Below, in pieces: positions 36,267 to 46,202 of a stretch of DNA of 64,000 bases. Below the pieces are notes generated by a model. The model did not search any database. It was not told where the DNA came from and was given only the letters and a program-made list of their open reading frames with translations. Source of the DNA: Candidatus Polarisedimenticolaceae bacterium (GTDB lineage Bacteria; Pseudomonadota; Gammaproteobacteria; Chromatiales; Chromatiaceae); assembly GCA_021648685.1 (NCBI GenBank), contig JAKISI010000002.1, positions 1 through 64,000 of the forward strand. The letters are read 5' to 3'. Position numbers and translations under genes: made by a program. How positions within the stretch are numbered: position 1 is the stretch's first letter; every line of letters begins with the position of its first letter.

Positions 36267-37219
36267 TAATCGGCACCCGTCCGCAGCACTTCCAGCAGCT
36301 CGGCCATATCTTGCGGCACCGCCACTTCCCACTCCAGCCACTCACCGGATGCCGGGTGATTCAACCCCAGGCGTCGGGCATGTAGCGCCTGTCGTTTGAA
36401 TCTGCGCAGTGCGCCCTGCATCTCAGGTGACGCCCCCGCAGGCAGCTGTAGCCGTCCGCCATAGACGGGATCACCCACCAACGGGTGGCGGATATGTGCC
36501 ATGTGGACGCGGATCTGATGGGTTCGCCCGGTCTCCAGGTTAATGCGCAGATAGCAGTGGTGTGCAAAGCGCTCCAGTACGCGGTAGTGGGTAACAGCCG
36601 CCTTCCCGCCCGGCACCACCGCCTGCTTGACCCGCTGCACCGGGTGACGGCCAATGGGCGCATCCACCGTGCCACCCGCAACCAGCACCCCTCTTGCAAC
36701 TGCCCGGTACTCCCGCTTCACCGCTCTGGCCTGTAGCTGTTCAACCAGAGATTTATGCGCCATCGGCGTGCGCGCCACCACCAGCAGGCCGCTGGTCTCT
36801 TTATCCAGGCGGTGCACGATGCCTGCCCTGGGCAGTTGAATCAGGTTTGGATCATAGTTCAGCAGGGCATTTTGCAGGGTGCCATCGCGATTGCCCACCG
36901 CCGGATGCACCACCAGCCCGGCAGGTTTGTTGATCACCAGCAGTTGCTCGTCTTCAAACAGCAGATCCAGCGGAATGGCCTGCGGACTGCACTCAACCTG
37001 CTCTTCCAGCCGCGCCTCCAGATTGATCTGTTCCCCCCCGTGCACCTTGTCCCGTGGGCGGCACCCCTGGCCATCCACCTTGACCAGACCCTCTTTCACC
37101 CACTGCTGCAAGCGGCTGCGCGAGTAGTCTGGGAAGAGCTTTGCCAGCGCCTGATCCAGCCGCTGCCCCGCCTGTTCGGGTTTAACCTGTGCATGCAGCA
37201 CTCTGATTTCAATCGTCAC
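36266..37219 (-). CDS. rluD: RluD, 23S rRNA pseudouridine synthase
   Basis: A 317-aa enzyme making pseudouridines 1911, 1915 and 1917 in helix 69 of 23S rRNA. An S4-like RNA-binding domain lies at about 10-75 (GQRLDQALAKLFPDYSRSRL). The catalytic domain has GIVHRLDKETSGLL with the active Asp and RTHQIRVHMAH near the end. The GTG at 37219 is chosen because AAAGG lies about 8 bases upstream; the longer frame would begin at a TTG. It is divergent from bamD, as in E. coli. Confidence 0.93.
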   Translation of the reverse strand: MTIEIRVLHAQVKPEQAGQRLDQALAKLFPDYSRSRLQQWVKEGLVKVDGQGCRPRDKVHGGEQINLEARLEEQVECSPQAIPLDLLFEDEQLLVINKPAGLVVHPAVGNRDGTLQNALLNYDPNLIQLPRAGIVHRLDKETSGLLVVARTPMAHKSLVEQLQARAVKREYRAVARGVLVAGGTVDAPIGRHPVQRVKQAVVPGGKAAVTHYRVLERFAHHCYLRINLETGRTHQIRVHMAHIRHPLVGDPVYGGRLQLPAGASPEMQGALRRFKRQALHARRLGLNHPASGEWLEWEVAVPQDMAELLEVLRTGAD

Positions 37220-37340
37220 GGTCTGGCCTTTGATGGATATCTGATCGCTGATTATAACCTGCAAAAGGCGAAGCCACTGTGCCTGTTTTACTGCTTTAAG
37301 GTATACTCATGACCCCTGTTTTCGAGCAAATCTAAACACC

Positions 37341-38174
37341 ATGGCCATTACCCGTACCCTCGCCCTGCTCCTGGCAATATCCCTGCTCACCGGCTGCTCC
37401 TGGTTCACCTCCAAAGACAAGGGCGAAGAGTCCCGTAACTGGAGCGCCAGCAAATTCTACGCCGAGGCCTCTACCGCCATGAAGGAGCGGGATTTTGAGC
37501 GGGCCATCGAATACTACGAGAAGCTGGAGGCTCGCTACCCGTTTGGCCGCTATGCCACCCAGGCCCAGCTGGATGTAGCCTATGCCTATTACCAGTACGA
37601 TGAGCCGGAATCCGCGCTGGCGGCGCTGGATCGTTTTATCAAGCTGCACCCGCGCCACTCGCATGTTGACTATGCCTACTATCTGAAAGGCATCGTCAAC
37701 TTTAACCGCAGTATCGGATTTATCGACCGCTTTCTCCCCACCGATGTCTCCCAGCGCGATGCCGGGGCGGCGATGGATGCCTTTGATGATTTCTCTGAAC
37801 TGGTGCGCAAATTCCCGCAGAGCAAATACTCCGAGGATGCCCGTAAACGGCTGCTCTATCTGCGCAACAACATCGCCAGACATGAGCTGCATGTTGCCCG
37901 TTATTATATGGATCGCGGCGCCTATCTCGCTGCGGCCAACCGCGGCATCTATGTGGTTGAGAACTACCAGCGTGCGCCGGCCGTTCGGGAGGCACTGAAG
38001 ATCATGGCCGAGGCGTACGACAAGCTGGGGCTGGAGGAGCTGTCAGCCGATGCCCGCCGCGTGCTTGTACTCAATGAGAAGCAGGGGAAATTTGACTATA
38101 TTGATGAGGCTGAAGCAGATACAAAGCCTCTGGGACGCAAGGTTTGGGAGTATCTGGAGCTGGATGAAAATTAA
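37341..38174 (+). CDS. bamD: BamD, outer-membrane protein assembly lipoprotein
   Basis: A 277-aa lipoprotein with signal and lipobox LLTGC (Cys at residue 19), followed by five TPR-like repeats (FYAEASTAMKERDFERAIEYY and so on). BamD is the essential partner of BamA in beta-barrel insertion. Length is slightly above E. coli BamD (245) because of a longer C-terminal tail. A -10-like TATACT lies at 37302-37307 in the gap to divergent rluD. Confidence 0.93.
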   Translation: MAITRTLALLLAISLLTGCSWFTSKDKGEESRNWSASKFYAEASTAMKERDFERAIEYYEKLEARYPFGRYATQAQLDVAYAYYQYDEPESALAALDRFIKLHPRHSHVDYAYYLKGIVNFNRSIGFIDRFLPTDVSQRDAGAAMDAFDDFSELVRKFPQSKYSEDARKRLLYLRNNIARHELHVARYYMDRGAYLAAANRGIYVVENYQRAPAVREALKIMAEAYDKLGLEELSADARRVLVLNEKQGKFDYIDEAEADTKPLGRKVWEYLELDEN

Positions 38175-38254
38175 TCCTGAAATTATGCTTCGGAAGCGCG
38201 GAGCTCGCCTGAACCATCTGCTTTTTGTGGCCCTGACAGAAGGCTGGCAGGTTT

Positions 38255-38296
38255 AGCGGGACGACCAAAAGCAGGCGCTTTAGGCGAAGTCCCGCT
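38255..38296. terminator. Inverted repeat between convergent bamD and the PII gene
   Basis: AGCGGGAC (38255-38262) and GTCCCGCT (38289-38296) pair around a 26-base loop that itself contains AAGC/GCTT. There is no T-run. It may end transcription from both sides or be a small repeat element. Confidence 0.35.
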
Positions 38297-38309
38297 TCCC
38301 GATCCTGCG

Positions 38310-38681
<372 letters not shown>

Positions 38682-38704
38682 TTATTTTAGCAGCATTTTC
38701 ATAA

Positions 38705-40309
38705 CTAAAACCCGCTTGTTAACGGGTAGCGCCGGTCTCGCCCAAATGCCCGCCGGGTTATTTTGATCCCTGGCGGTGCCTGCCGCCGCTTGTACTCGTT
38801 ACGATCCACCAGGCGGGCAACCCTCTGCACGGTGGCCTCATCATAGCCTTCGGCAATAATCTGCTCCACACTCTGATCCTGTTCGACATAACGCAGCAGT
38901 ATGGCATCCAATATATCGTAGGGGGGGAGACTGTCCGAATCTTTTTGGTCAGGCGACAGCTCCGCCGAGGGCGGGCGTTCAATCACCCGCCGGGGAATCA
39001 CGGGGGAGAGGCTGTTGCGATACTCCGCCAGCCGGTAGACCATGATCTTTGGCAGATCCCGAATCGGGGCAAAGCCGCCGGCCATGTCACCGTACAGGGT
39101 GGAGTAGCCGACCGACATCTCACTCTTGTTGCCGGTTGTCAGCAGGATCTTCCCTTTTTTGTTGCTGATGGCCATCAGCAGAATGCCACGACAGCGCGCC
39201 TGTATATTCTCCTCTGTCACATCCTTTGGCAGACCTGCAAACTCCTCTGCCAGCATCTCCTGAAAAGCAGTAAAGGCTGGCTCAATGGGGATTGAGCGGT
39301 ACTGCACACCCAACCGCTCCGCCTCCTCTATTGCATCCTCATTGCTCATATCCGCTGTGTAGCGGGATGGCATCATGACCGCTTCCACCTGATCGGCACC
39401 CAGGGCATCGACCGCGATGGCCAGCGTGAGGGCTGAATCAATACCCCCAGAGAGCCCCAGCACAGCCCCTTTGAAGCCATTCTTGGTGATGTAGTCCCGC
39501 ACCCCCAGCACCAGCGCCGAGTAGATCGCCGCCTCTTCACTGGGGGATTCTTCAACCTTTCCGGGCCTGATTGCCCCTTCGGCGCTGATCTCCACCAAGG
39601 GTTGATCCTCACTAAAAAAGACGCTGCGCTGCATCAGCTTACCCTGGGCATCCACTGTGAAAGAGCCGCCATCAAAGACCAGTTCATCCTGTCCCCCGAC
39701 CAGGTTGAGATAGACGATGGGCAGGCTATTCTCACGCGCACGCTGCTGCAGCAGCTCTTCCCGCTCCGGTGCCTTGCCACTGTGGTAGGGCGAGGCATTG
39801 AGGTTCAGCAGCAGCCGTGCCCCCGCTGCCGCTGCCTGGGCAGCCGGTGCCTTCTCCCAGATATCCTCACAGATCGTCAAGCCGATTGGGAACCCTTTGA
39901 TCTCGAACAGGCAGGGTTCAGAGCCGGCCTCAAAATAGCGTTTCTCATCAAATACACTGTAGTTTGGAAGCCGTTGCTTGTGATACTCCGCCACAATCTC
40001 CCCATCCCGGATCAGACCTGCCGCATTGAACATCTGCCCACCCTGCTTCTGTGGGTAGCCCAGAATAACGTCAATACCTGCGGTAGCGGCAGCGATCTGC
40101 AACAGCGCCTCTTCGACTCGCTGCATCAATTCAGGCCGCAACAGCAGATCTTCCGGTGGATAGCCTGTCAGGGTCAGCTCAGGAAAGATGACTGCATCCG
40201 CATGCTGCTCATCACGGGCATGGCGGGCCGCTTGAATCACACGGCTGGCATTACCGGAAACATCACCCACCAATAGATTCAGTTGCGCCAAAGAGAGACG
40301 AAGGTTCAA
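38705..40309 (-). CDS. nadE: NadE, glutamine-dependent NAD+ synthetase
   Basis: A 534-aa enzyme. The N-terminal nitrilase-type glutaminase domain (about 1-250) has the Glu in FPELTLTGYPPEDLL, the Lys region LPNYSVFDEKRYF and the Cys in LTICEDIWE. The C-terminal ATP-pyrophosphatase domain has GLSGGIDSAL near residue 289. It amidates deamido-NAD using ammonia from glutamine. The start is a TTG with GAGGA 8 to 9 bases upstream. It is next to glnB, which links nitrogen sensing with a glutamine-using enzyme. Confidence 0.95.
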   Translation of the reverse strand: MNLRLSLAQLNLLVGDVSGNASRVIQAARHARDEQHADAVIFPELTLTGYPPEDLLLRPELMQRVEEALLQIAAATAGIDVILGYPQKQGGQMFNAAGLIRDGEIVAEYHKQRLPNYSVFDEKRYFEAGSEPCLFEIKGFPIGLTICEDIWEKAPAAQAAAAGARLLLNLNASPYHSGKAPEREELLQQRARENSLPIVYLNLVGGQDELVFDGGSFTVDAQGKLMQRSVFFSEDQPLVEISAEGAIRPGKVEESPSEEAAIYSALVLGVRDYITKNGFKGAVLGLSGGIDSALTLAIAVDALGADQVEAVMMPSRYTADMSNEDAIEEAERLGVQYRSIPIEPAFTAFQEMLAEEFAGLPKDVTEENIQARCRGILLMAISNKKGKILLTTGNKSEMSVGYSTLYGDMAGGFAPIRDLPKIMVYRLAEYRNSLSPVIPRRVIERPPSAELSPDQKDSDSLPPYDILDAILLRYVEQDQSVEQIIAEGYDEATVQRVARLVDRNEYKRRQAPPGIKITRRAFGRDRRYPLTSGF

Positions 40310-40440
40310 TAAAAATTCCTCAGTTACAGAGCTTTTTACAAGATGTTTTTAGCCTACTGCATATATCTTGAAACATAAAAACAGTGCTATTCTGATTTAA
40401 AGACCACTCTTTGGCAAAATATAAGAAACTACCGCAGATC

Positions 40441-42081
40441 ATGCCAGCCAGGCAATCCAAAACAGACCGCTCCGACAACCTGCTACGGCTGGGTCAGGCG
40501 CACCCAAAGGATCTGCTGAGGCTCTTTTTTATCTATCGGCTGCTGCTCTCCGGCCTGCTCAGCATCCTCTTTTTCTTTGATCTGCCACCCGAAGTACTGG
40601 GCAGCCACCACCCACTGCTCTACTCATTTACAGCGCCATGCTACTCCCTGCTGGTACTCGCCAGTGGTCTCATGCTGGTGAAGGGATACCTCTCTTACGA
40701 GCATCAAACCGATTTTGCCGTCTTCACCGATATTATCGCCATCACGCTGCTGATGCACGCCAGCGGCGGTGCAGGAACCGGGCTGGGCATGCTGCTGCTG
40801 GCCGCTATTGCCGCAGGCAGCCTGACCATACGCCAGCACACTACATTTCTCTATGCCGCAAGCGCCACCATTGCGGTACTGGGTGAGCAGCTCCTCACCC
40901 AGCTCCATCACCAGACCCCGGTCACCGCCTATACCCAGGCCGGGCTTCTGGGCGCCTCTTTTTTTGCCATGGCGCTGCTGGCCGATGTGCTCTACAAGCG
41001 GCTGATAGAGAGCGAACGGCTGGCCAGCCAGCATCAGCTGGATCTGGCCGATATGGCACAGCTCAACGAATACATTATTCAGCACATGCAGACCGGCATC
41101 ATCATTACCGACAGCACTGGCCGCATTCGACTGAAAAACGAGGCCGCCTGGAATCTGCTGGGCATACCCGAAGGGGAGCAGGAGTCATCACTGACAAAGC
41201 TCTGTCGGCCACTCGCAGGCCAGCTCAACCGATGGAAGCAGCACCCCGACCACGAAAGACACACCTTCAGATCCACCGCAGAGGGGCGTGATCTTCAGGC
41301 CAACTTTATCCCTCTGGGCGGCAGGGAGAGGCTGGGCACACTGGTCTTTCTTGAGGATTGCGCCCTGGCCACCGAGCAGCTGCAGCAGATGAAGCTCGCC
41401 TCACTGGGACGGCTGACGGCCAGTATTGCACACGAAATCCGCAACCCCCTGGGGGCGATCAGCCATGCGGGGCAGCTGCTGGAGGAGTCACCCTCGCTCG
41501 ATAGCGGCGACAAACGGCTCACCGAGATCATTCGCAACAACTCCGTTCGGATGAACAGCATCATCGAGAATGTGCTACAGCTCTCTCGCAGAGACCGCAC
41601 CCAGACGGAGGAGATCGAGCTGCTCCCTTTTCTGGAGGAGCTGGCCGAAGAGGCCCGGCAGAATAAAAACCTCACACACAAGCATCTCACCGTGCGGGTC
41701 AAGCCAAAAGATACCTGCATCCGGGCCGACCCCAGCCAGCTGCATCAGGTGCTGGTCACCCTGCTGGAAAATGCAATAGACCATTTCCATCAGGACCCCG
41801 ACCAGCTCCAGCTCTGCATCCAGGGTGGCATGACCACAGAGTCTGGCGGGCCATACATCCGTGTCACGGATAACGGCTCCGGCATCGACGCTGAAACCGC
41901 CCGTCAGATATTCGAACCCTTTTTCACCACCCGCAGCAGCGGCACGGGGTTGGGACTCTATATCGCCAAAGAGTTGAGTGAATCCAATCGGGCGCGCCTC
42001 GAATACATCCCCAACCCTGATGGTGGAAGCTGTTTTCAAATAAGTTTCCCTGGACTGAGAAAAAAGGTATTTAACGCGTGA
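40441..42081 (+). CDS. pilS: PilS, sensor histidine kinase of the type IV pilus
   Basis: A protein of about 546 aa. Six hydrophobic segments lie in the first 190 residues, then a PAS domain (IIQHMQTGIIITDSTGRIR). The HisKA domain has the phospho-accepting His in SIAHEIRNPLGAISHAG, and the HATPase_c domain has DNGSGID and GTGLGLYIAKE. It phosphorylates PilR to control pilA. The ATG at 40441 is used; a TTG at 40411 in frame is also possible, and neither has a clear ribosome site. It overlaps pilR by 4 bp. Confidence 0.92.
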   Translation: MPARQSKTDRSDNLLRLGQAHPKDLLRLFFIYRLLLSGLLSILFFFDLPPEVLGSHHPLLYSFTAPCYSLLVLASGLMLVKGYLSYEHQTDFAVFTDIIAITLLMHASGGAGTGLGMLLLAAIAAGSLTIRQHTTFLYAASATIAVLGEQLLTQLHHQTPVTAYTQAGLLGASFFAMALLADVLYKRLIESERLASQHQLDLADMAQLNEYIIQHMQTGIIITDSTGRIRLKNEAAWNLLGIPEGEQESSLTKLCRPLAGQLNRWKQHPDHERHTFRSTAEGRDLQANFIPLGGRERLGTLVFLEDCALATEQLQQMKLASLGRLTASIAHEIRNPLGAISHAGQLLEESPSLDSGDKRLTEIIRNNSVRMNSIIENVLQLSRRDRTQTEEIELLPFLEELAEEARQNKNLTHKHLTVRVKPKDTCIRADPSQLHQVLVTLLENAIDHFHQDPDQLQLCIQGGMTTESGGPYIRVTDNGSGIDAETARQIFEPFFTTRSSGTGLGLYIAKELSESNRARLEYIPNPDGGSCFQISFPGLRKKVFNA

Positions 42082-43424
42082 CAAACCCTACTGCACTGAT
42101 TGTCGATGATGAGCCAGATATTCGCGAGCTGCTGGAGATCACCCTGGGTCGCATGGAGATCACCACCCGCTCGGCCGCTGATCTGGCACAGGCCTATGCC
42201 CTGCTGGAGCAGGAGCAGTTTGACCTCTGTCTCACCGACATGCAGCTGCCCGACGGCAACGGCATAGCACTGGTAGAGCAGATCAGCCGCAATCACCCTG
42301 AGCTGCCGGTGGCCATGATCACGGCTCATGGCAACATGGAGTCTGCCATTCTGGCGCTTAAAGCCGGTGCCTTTGATTTTGTATCCAAACCGATAGATCT
42401 CCAGCTGCTTCGTCAACTGGTCGAAACGGCACTGAAACTGCACAAGCCAAAACCCGCTCTGCCACAACCCCGGCCGCCTGCGGCCGCCAGCAATGAACCA
42501 CAGCTGCTTGGTCAATCTCCGGCTATCGATATGGTTCGAAGCATGATTGCCAAACTCGCCCGCAGCCAGGCACCTGTATATATAAGTGGTGAATCGGGTA
42601 CCGGCAAAGAGCTGGCAGCTCGACTGATCCACGCCCAGGGACCACGCGCAGAGGGCCCTTTTATTGCCGTCAACTGCGGTGCCATCCCGCACGAACTGGT
42701 GGAGAGCGAATTCTTTGGTCACAAAAAAGGGAGCTTTACCGGCGCAATCTCAGACAAAGAGGGGCTGTTCCAGGCCGCAGATGGCGGCACACTGTTTCTG
42801 GATGAGGTGGCTGACCTGCCACTGGGCATGCAGGTCAAACTGCTGCGCGCCATCCAGGAGAAATCAATCCGCCCCGTTGGCGCTCAGCAGGAGAGCAGCA
42901 TCGACGTACGCATCCTCAGCGCCACCCACAAGGATCTGGCCAAGCTGGTCAACCGGGGCGAATTCCGCCAGGATCTCTTCTACCGCATCAATGTGATTGA
43001 ACTGCACATCCCGGCACTGCGCGAGCGGGAAGGTGATATCACACTTCTGACCGAGCACCTGCTCACCCGACTGGCCATTAAAAACGGACTGCCAAAGACA
43101 GATATTGAGCCATCGGCCATGAAAGCGCTCTGTAACTACCGCTTTCCCGGCAACATCAGAGAGCTGGAAAACACACTGGAGCGGGCCGTAACCCTGTGTG
43201 AAGGGAACCGGGTCACGGTTGAGGATCTTCAACTGCCGGAGCCACCAGCAGCAGCCGAAGAGAATCTGAATCAACCGCTGGAGGCCTATCTGGGTGATAT
43301 CGAAAAGCAGGCCATCATCAAAGCCCTGGAGGAGACCCGCTGGAACCGCACTGCCGCTGCAAAGAAACTGGGCATCAGCTTTCGCGCCCTGCGATACCGG
43401 CTGGAGAAGCTCGGGCTGGATTAG
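42078..43424 (+). CDS. pilR: PilR, sigma-54-dependent response regulator
   Basis: A 448-aa NtrC-family activator. The receiver domain has the phosphorylated Asp in [12 protein letters not shown]. The AAA+ domain has GESGTGKE, a GSFTGA loop in place of the usual GAFTGA, and [11 protein letters not shown] Fis-type helix-turn-helix sits at the end ([20 protein letters not shown]). The GTG start overlaps the pilS stop (GTGA). It should activate the sigma-54 promoter at 44953 upstream of pilA. The Ala-to-Ser change is in the loop that contacts sigma-54, and Ser is tolerated in some natural activators. Confidence 0.93.
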   Translation: MTNPTALIVDDEPDIRELLEITLGRMEITTRSAADLAQAYALLEQEQFDLCLTDMQLPDGNGIALVEQISRNHPELPVAMITAHGNMESAILALKAGAFDFVSKPIDLQLLRQLVETALKLHKPKPALPQPRPPAAASNEPQLLGQSPAIDMVRSMIAKLARSQAPVYISGESGTGKELAARLIHAQGPRAEGPFIAVNCGAIPHELVESEFFGHKKGSFTGAISDKEGLFQAADGGTLFLDEVADLPLGMQVKLLRAIQEKSIRPVGAQQESSIDVRILSATHKDLAKLVNRGEFRQDLFYRINVIELHIPALREREGDITLLTEHLLTRLAIKNGLPKTDIEPSAMKALCNYRFPGNIRELENTLERAVTLCEGNRVTVEDLQLPEPPAAAEENLNQPLEAYLGDIEKQAIIKALEETRWNRTAAAKKLGISFRALRYRLEKLGLD

Positions 43425-43508
43425 AGGTCCAGCAGACCTAAAACTCAAATAACAATGCCAGTTACCAAATCTATTGCAATCTGAAAGTTTTACTTTCATA
43501 ATTCACAA

Positions 43509-44693
43509 ATGATACCGCGTCTTCTGAAATCTGATTTAGCCAAGGCCCTTAACTCCATGCCCGTTGTTGCACTGCTGGGGTCAAGACAGGTTGGCAAAAC
43601 CACGCTGGCTCTGGAGATCAGCAAAGACTACACAGACAAGCCAACATCCTACCTTGACCTGGAACTGGACTCTGACCTTGCCAAATTAGATGATCCGGAA
43701 GGTTATCTGCGGCGCTTCAAAAACCAACTGCTCATTATTGATGAAGTACAGCGCAAACCTGACCTTTTCCGTATTTTGAGAGGGTTGGTCGATATCCGCA
43801 AACAAGCCGGTGAAAAAAGCGCACAATTTCTTCTTTTAGGATCAGCATCACGCGACCTTCTCCAGCAATCATCTGAAACCCTGGCAGGTCGCATTCGGTT
43901 TTTGGAACTGCCCCCCCTCTCTATCCTGGAAGTTCAAGCCACAGACCCTTTGGGATTTAACCCGGAAAAACTGTGGTTCAGGGGTGGATTTCCCGACAGC
44001 TATCTCGCAGAGAGCGATGATGCAAGCTGGGATTGGCGATCTGACTTTATATCCTCTTATGTCGAACGTGATATCCCTCAAATGGGGTTGCGCATTCCAG
44101 CCACCAGGATGCGCCGGTTCTGGATGATGCTGGCCCATATCCACGGCCAACAGGTCAACCTCTCAAATCTCGGAAAAAGCCTGGAAGTTTCCCATACCAC
44201 CATCCGCAATTATCTGGACACCCTGACAGATCTTTACATGGTTCGGCAAATTCCAGCATGGGCAGGAAATACAAAGAAGCGCCTTGTGAAATCACCCAAA
44301 ATCTATCTGCGGGACACCGGTCTTCTGCACCGCCTGCTCAACATATCCGATTATGAAACTCTTCTGGGATACCCATCCATGGGAAGCAGCTGGGAAGGGT
44401 TTATTATTGAAAACATCATCACAGCACTCTCTAACAAATGGCAATATAGCTACTACAGAACCACCAGCCAGACAGAAATTGACCTGGTTCTGGAAGGGCT
44501 AGGCCAGGAGATTTGGGCCATAGAAGTCAAACGCTCCGTTGCACCAAAGGCAGGAAAAGGGTTTCATTTGGCCTGCGCAGATATGCGCGCAACCCATAAA
44601 TTTGTTGTTTATGCTGGATCAGAGCGTTTTCCCATGGCAGGGAATACCGAAGCCATAGGTATAGTAGAGTTTCTTCAACTCATAAGAGAATAG
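43509..44693 (+). CDS. AAA ATPase with DUF4143 domain
   Basis: A 394-aa protein. Walker A is LGSRQVGKTTLA near residue 23 and Walker B is LLIIDEVQRKPDLF near 77. A winged-helix stretch (VNLSNLGKSLEVSHTTIRNYL) and a DUF4143 nuclease-like C-terminus (SWEGFIIENII, then QTEIDLVLE and AIEVKRS) follow. The last part has the D...E-x-K pattern of PD-(D/E)XK folds. Function of the family is unknown, and it is often gained or lost. It sits between pilR and pilA, has lower GC than its neighbours and no clear operon link, so transfer is likely. Confidence 0.85.
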   Translation: MIPRLLKSDLAKALNSMPVVALLGSRQVGKTTLALEISKDYTDKPTSYLDLELDSDLAKLDDPEGYLRRFKNQLLIIDEVQRKPDLFRILRGLVDIRKQAGEKSAQFLLLGSASRDLLQQSSETLAGRIRFLELPPLSILEVQATDPLGFNPEKLWFRGGFPDSYLAESDDASWDWRSDFISSYVERDIPQMGLRIPATRMRRFWMMLAHIHGQQVNLSNLGKSLEVSHTTIRNYLDTLTDLYMVRQIPAWAGNTKKRLVKSPKIYLRDTGLLHRLLNISDYETLLGYPSMGSSWEGFIIENIITALSNKWQYSYYRTTSQTEIDLVLEGLGQEIWAIEVKRSVAPKAGKGFHLACADMRATHKFVVYAGSERFPMAGNTEAIGIVEFLQLIRE

Positions 44694-44952
44694 GGCTTTT
44701 TAACCTGGTGCTCCAGTTGGATAGTCTGTGAATCGATCTGAATTAGCGCGCTACAAAACAGCAACAACCTCACCAAAGTGACAATTTACGTCACATTGTG
44801 CCACTGGCTGACAGCCCCCATCGTCCCTTCCGAACAGCATTCCCAGCAGCCGGACGAACGCCATTCCCAAAGCACCCTAAAACATGAAAAAAACCAATAA
44901 AGTTGTAAAGTTTCACCCCCTATCGCCGTAAACATGATTGAAACGAAGATGT
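44694..44952 (+). promoter_or_regulatory. Upstream control region of pilA
   Basis: No gene was seen. An inverted repeat GTGAC/GTCAC (44778-44782 and 44790-44794) and nearby CTGACAG lie 150-180 bp upstream of the sigma-54 promoter. That is the distance expected for an enhancer-type PilR site, but the PilR consensus cannot be confirmed by eye. Confidence 0.35.
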
Positions 44953-44968
44953 TGGCACATTACCTGCT
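44953..44968 (+). promoter_or_regulatory. Sigma-54 (-24/-12) promoter of pilA
   Basis: TGGCAC at 44953-44958, followed by ATTACC and TGCT, gives the invariant GG and GC with exactly ten bases between them. It lies about 155 bp before the pilA ATG and downstream of pilSR, the expected control circuit. Confidence 0.8.
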
Positions 44969-45121
44969 CTATATCTTCCAGGAAACAAACATCCGCCGGG
45001 CTCAAATTTACAATGGTCAGCCTTCCCGGGTGCAGCAAGGATGCAAAGGTTCGCAAAGGCAGTGGCTGCCGCCGCACCTGAGCCTGACCATTTACATATA
45101 CAACTTTATTGGAGAAATACC

Positions 45122-45535
45122 ATGAAAAAAGTACAAGCTGGTTTTACCCTGATCGAACTGATGATCGTTGTTGCCATTATTGGCATTCTGGCGGCTATTG
45201 CGTTGCCCGCTTATCAGGACTACACCGGAAAGGCTCGGTTCACTGAGGTAATGTCAATCACGAACGGTTATAAAACAACGGTCGCCATGTGTATTTCCGA
45301 TGTGGGCGTTGGCAGTATAGACGATTGCGATGGTGGATCCCACGGCATCGCAGACAATATCACCGCAGCCATAGGCAACCTTGCCACACTCGAGGTTGAA
45401 AATGGCGTCATCACAGCTACAGGTGGGACAACAGTAAACGGACTCAGCTACGTGCTTACCCCTAATGTCACAGCTAAAGGGATCGAATGGGGGAAAACAG
45501 GCACATGCACCTCAAACACCCCTGCTTACTGCTAA
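45122..45535 (+). CDS. pilA: PilA, major type IV pilin
   Basis: A 137-aa prepilin. The leader MKKVQAG is cut by PilD before [20 protein letters not shown], with Glu at mature position 5 for assembly. The C-terminus has the disulfide pair in CTSNTPAYC, and another pair ([13 protein letters not shown]) lies mid-protein. The ATG at 45122 follows GGAGA by 6 bases; the longer frame upstream is untranslated leader. Driven by the sigma-54 promoter at 44953, it is followed by a strong terminator, so it is probably transcribed alone. Confidence 0.95.
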   Translation: MKKVQAGFTLIELMIVVAIIGILAAIALPAYQDYTGKARFTEVMSITNGYKTTVAMCISDVGVGSIDDCDGGSHGIADNITAAIGNLATLEVENGVITATGGTTVNGLSYVLTPNVTAKGIEWGKTGTCTSNTPAYC

Positions 45536-45559
45536 ACAAGCCATTATCAACATCATGCA

Positions 45560-45588
45560 AACCCCCTCTTTTCATAGAGGGGGTTTTC
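45560..45588 (+). terminator. Rho-independent terminator after pilA
   Basis: AACCCCCTC and GAGGGGGTT pair around an eight-base loop (TTTTCATA), followed by TTC. It begins about 25 bp after the pilA stop. Confidence 0.85.
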
Positions 45589-45589
45589 T

Positions 45590-45615
45590 CGTTCCCACGC
45601 TCCCGCGTGGGAACG
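45590..45615. repeat. REP-like palindrome
   Basis: CGTTCCCACGC and GCGTGGGAACG form an 11-bp perfect stem around a TCCC loop. This GTTCCCACGC palindrome type is widespread between genes in gammaproteobacteria. No second copy was seen in the window. Confidence 0.6.
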
Positions 45616-45636
45616 AGGGCATAAAAGAGTGCTGCT

Positions 45637-46011
45637 GTGAAATATAATAAAAAAACTAACGGACTGACCTTTCTTGAGGTAATGGTCGCCATAGTCATCA
45701 TTGGCATACTTGCCGCTATAGCCATCCCCTCATACTCTGAATACATCAAGCGAACACATCTGAATGTCGCCGCACAAAAGGCAGAACATCTGCAAATGCT
45801 GCTACAGGATTATTGGGAAGATAACGAGACCTATGTGGAAGGAGGTGACAGCGTACTGCAAACAACACTGGGCTGGGGTTCTGGAGATGCCAACATCACC
45901 AGCAAGGTTGAGGCCGGATCTTCTAAAGATATTAAAACCTCCTTTAAGATCACCATCACACATGCAAAGGTAGACGATGAAGATATCATCATCCAATACA
46001 GCCGGGATTAA
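45637..46011 (+). CDS. Second type IV pilin-like protein (minor pilin, PilE-like)
   Basis: A 124-aa prepilin. The leader MKYNKKTNG is cut before [20 protein letters not shown], with Glu5 kept. The rest has no cysteine pair, unlike PilA. The GTG at 45637 is the only reasonable start. It lies after the pilA terminator and a REP-like palindrome, so it probably has its own promoter. The +1 Leu is less common than Phe but is accepted by PilD. It could be a minor pilin or an alternative major subunit. Confidence 0.87.
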   Translation: MKYNKKTNGLTFLEVMVAIVIIGILAAIAIPSYSEYIKRTHLNVAAQKAEHLQMLLQDYWEDNETYVEGGDSVLQTTLGWGSGDANITSKVEAGSSKDIKTSFKITITHAKVDDEDIIIQYSRD

Positions 46012-46202
46012 CGGCCCGCTCCCAAAGAGAGGCGTGCTACACCTCACATATCCGGATTTAACAAAACGACAAAAAACCAAAACTCTGCTATAAACAACAT
46101 AGCGTGTTCTCCAATTATAAAGGGCAGGGCAATTCAAGCTGAAAGCGGGTTAACCAACTGCCGCCTCTGCCTGCAACTGCACCACATCAACCTTGAGACC
46201 CA

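Noticed and set aside
38255-38296. Fourth MITE candidate between bamD and the PII gene
   Set aside because: Only 8-bp arms and no outward extension; treated as a possible terminator.
42036-42722. Minus-strand frame of 228 codons opposite pilR
   Set aside because: Antisense to the receiver and AAA+ domains of pilR with no own signals.
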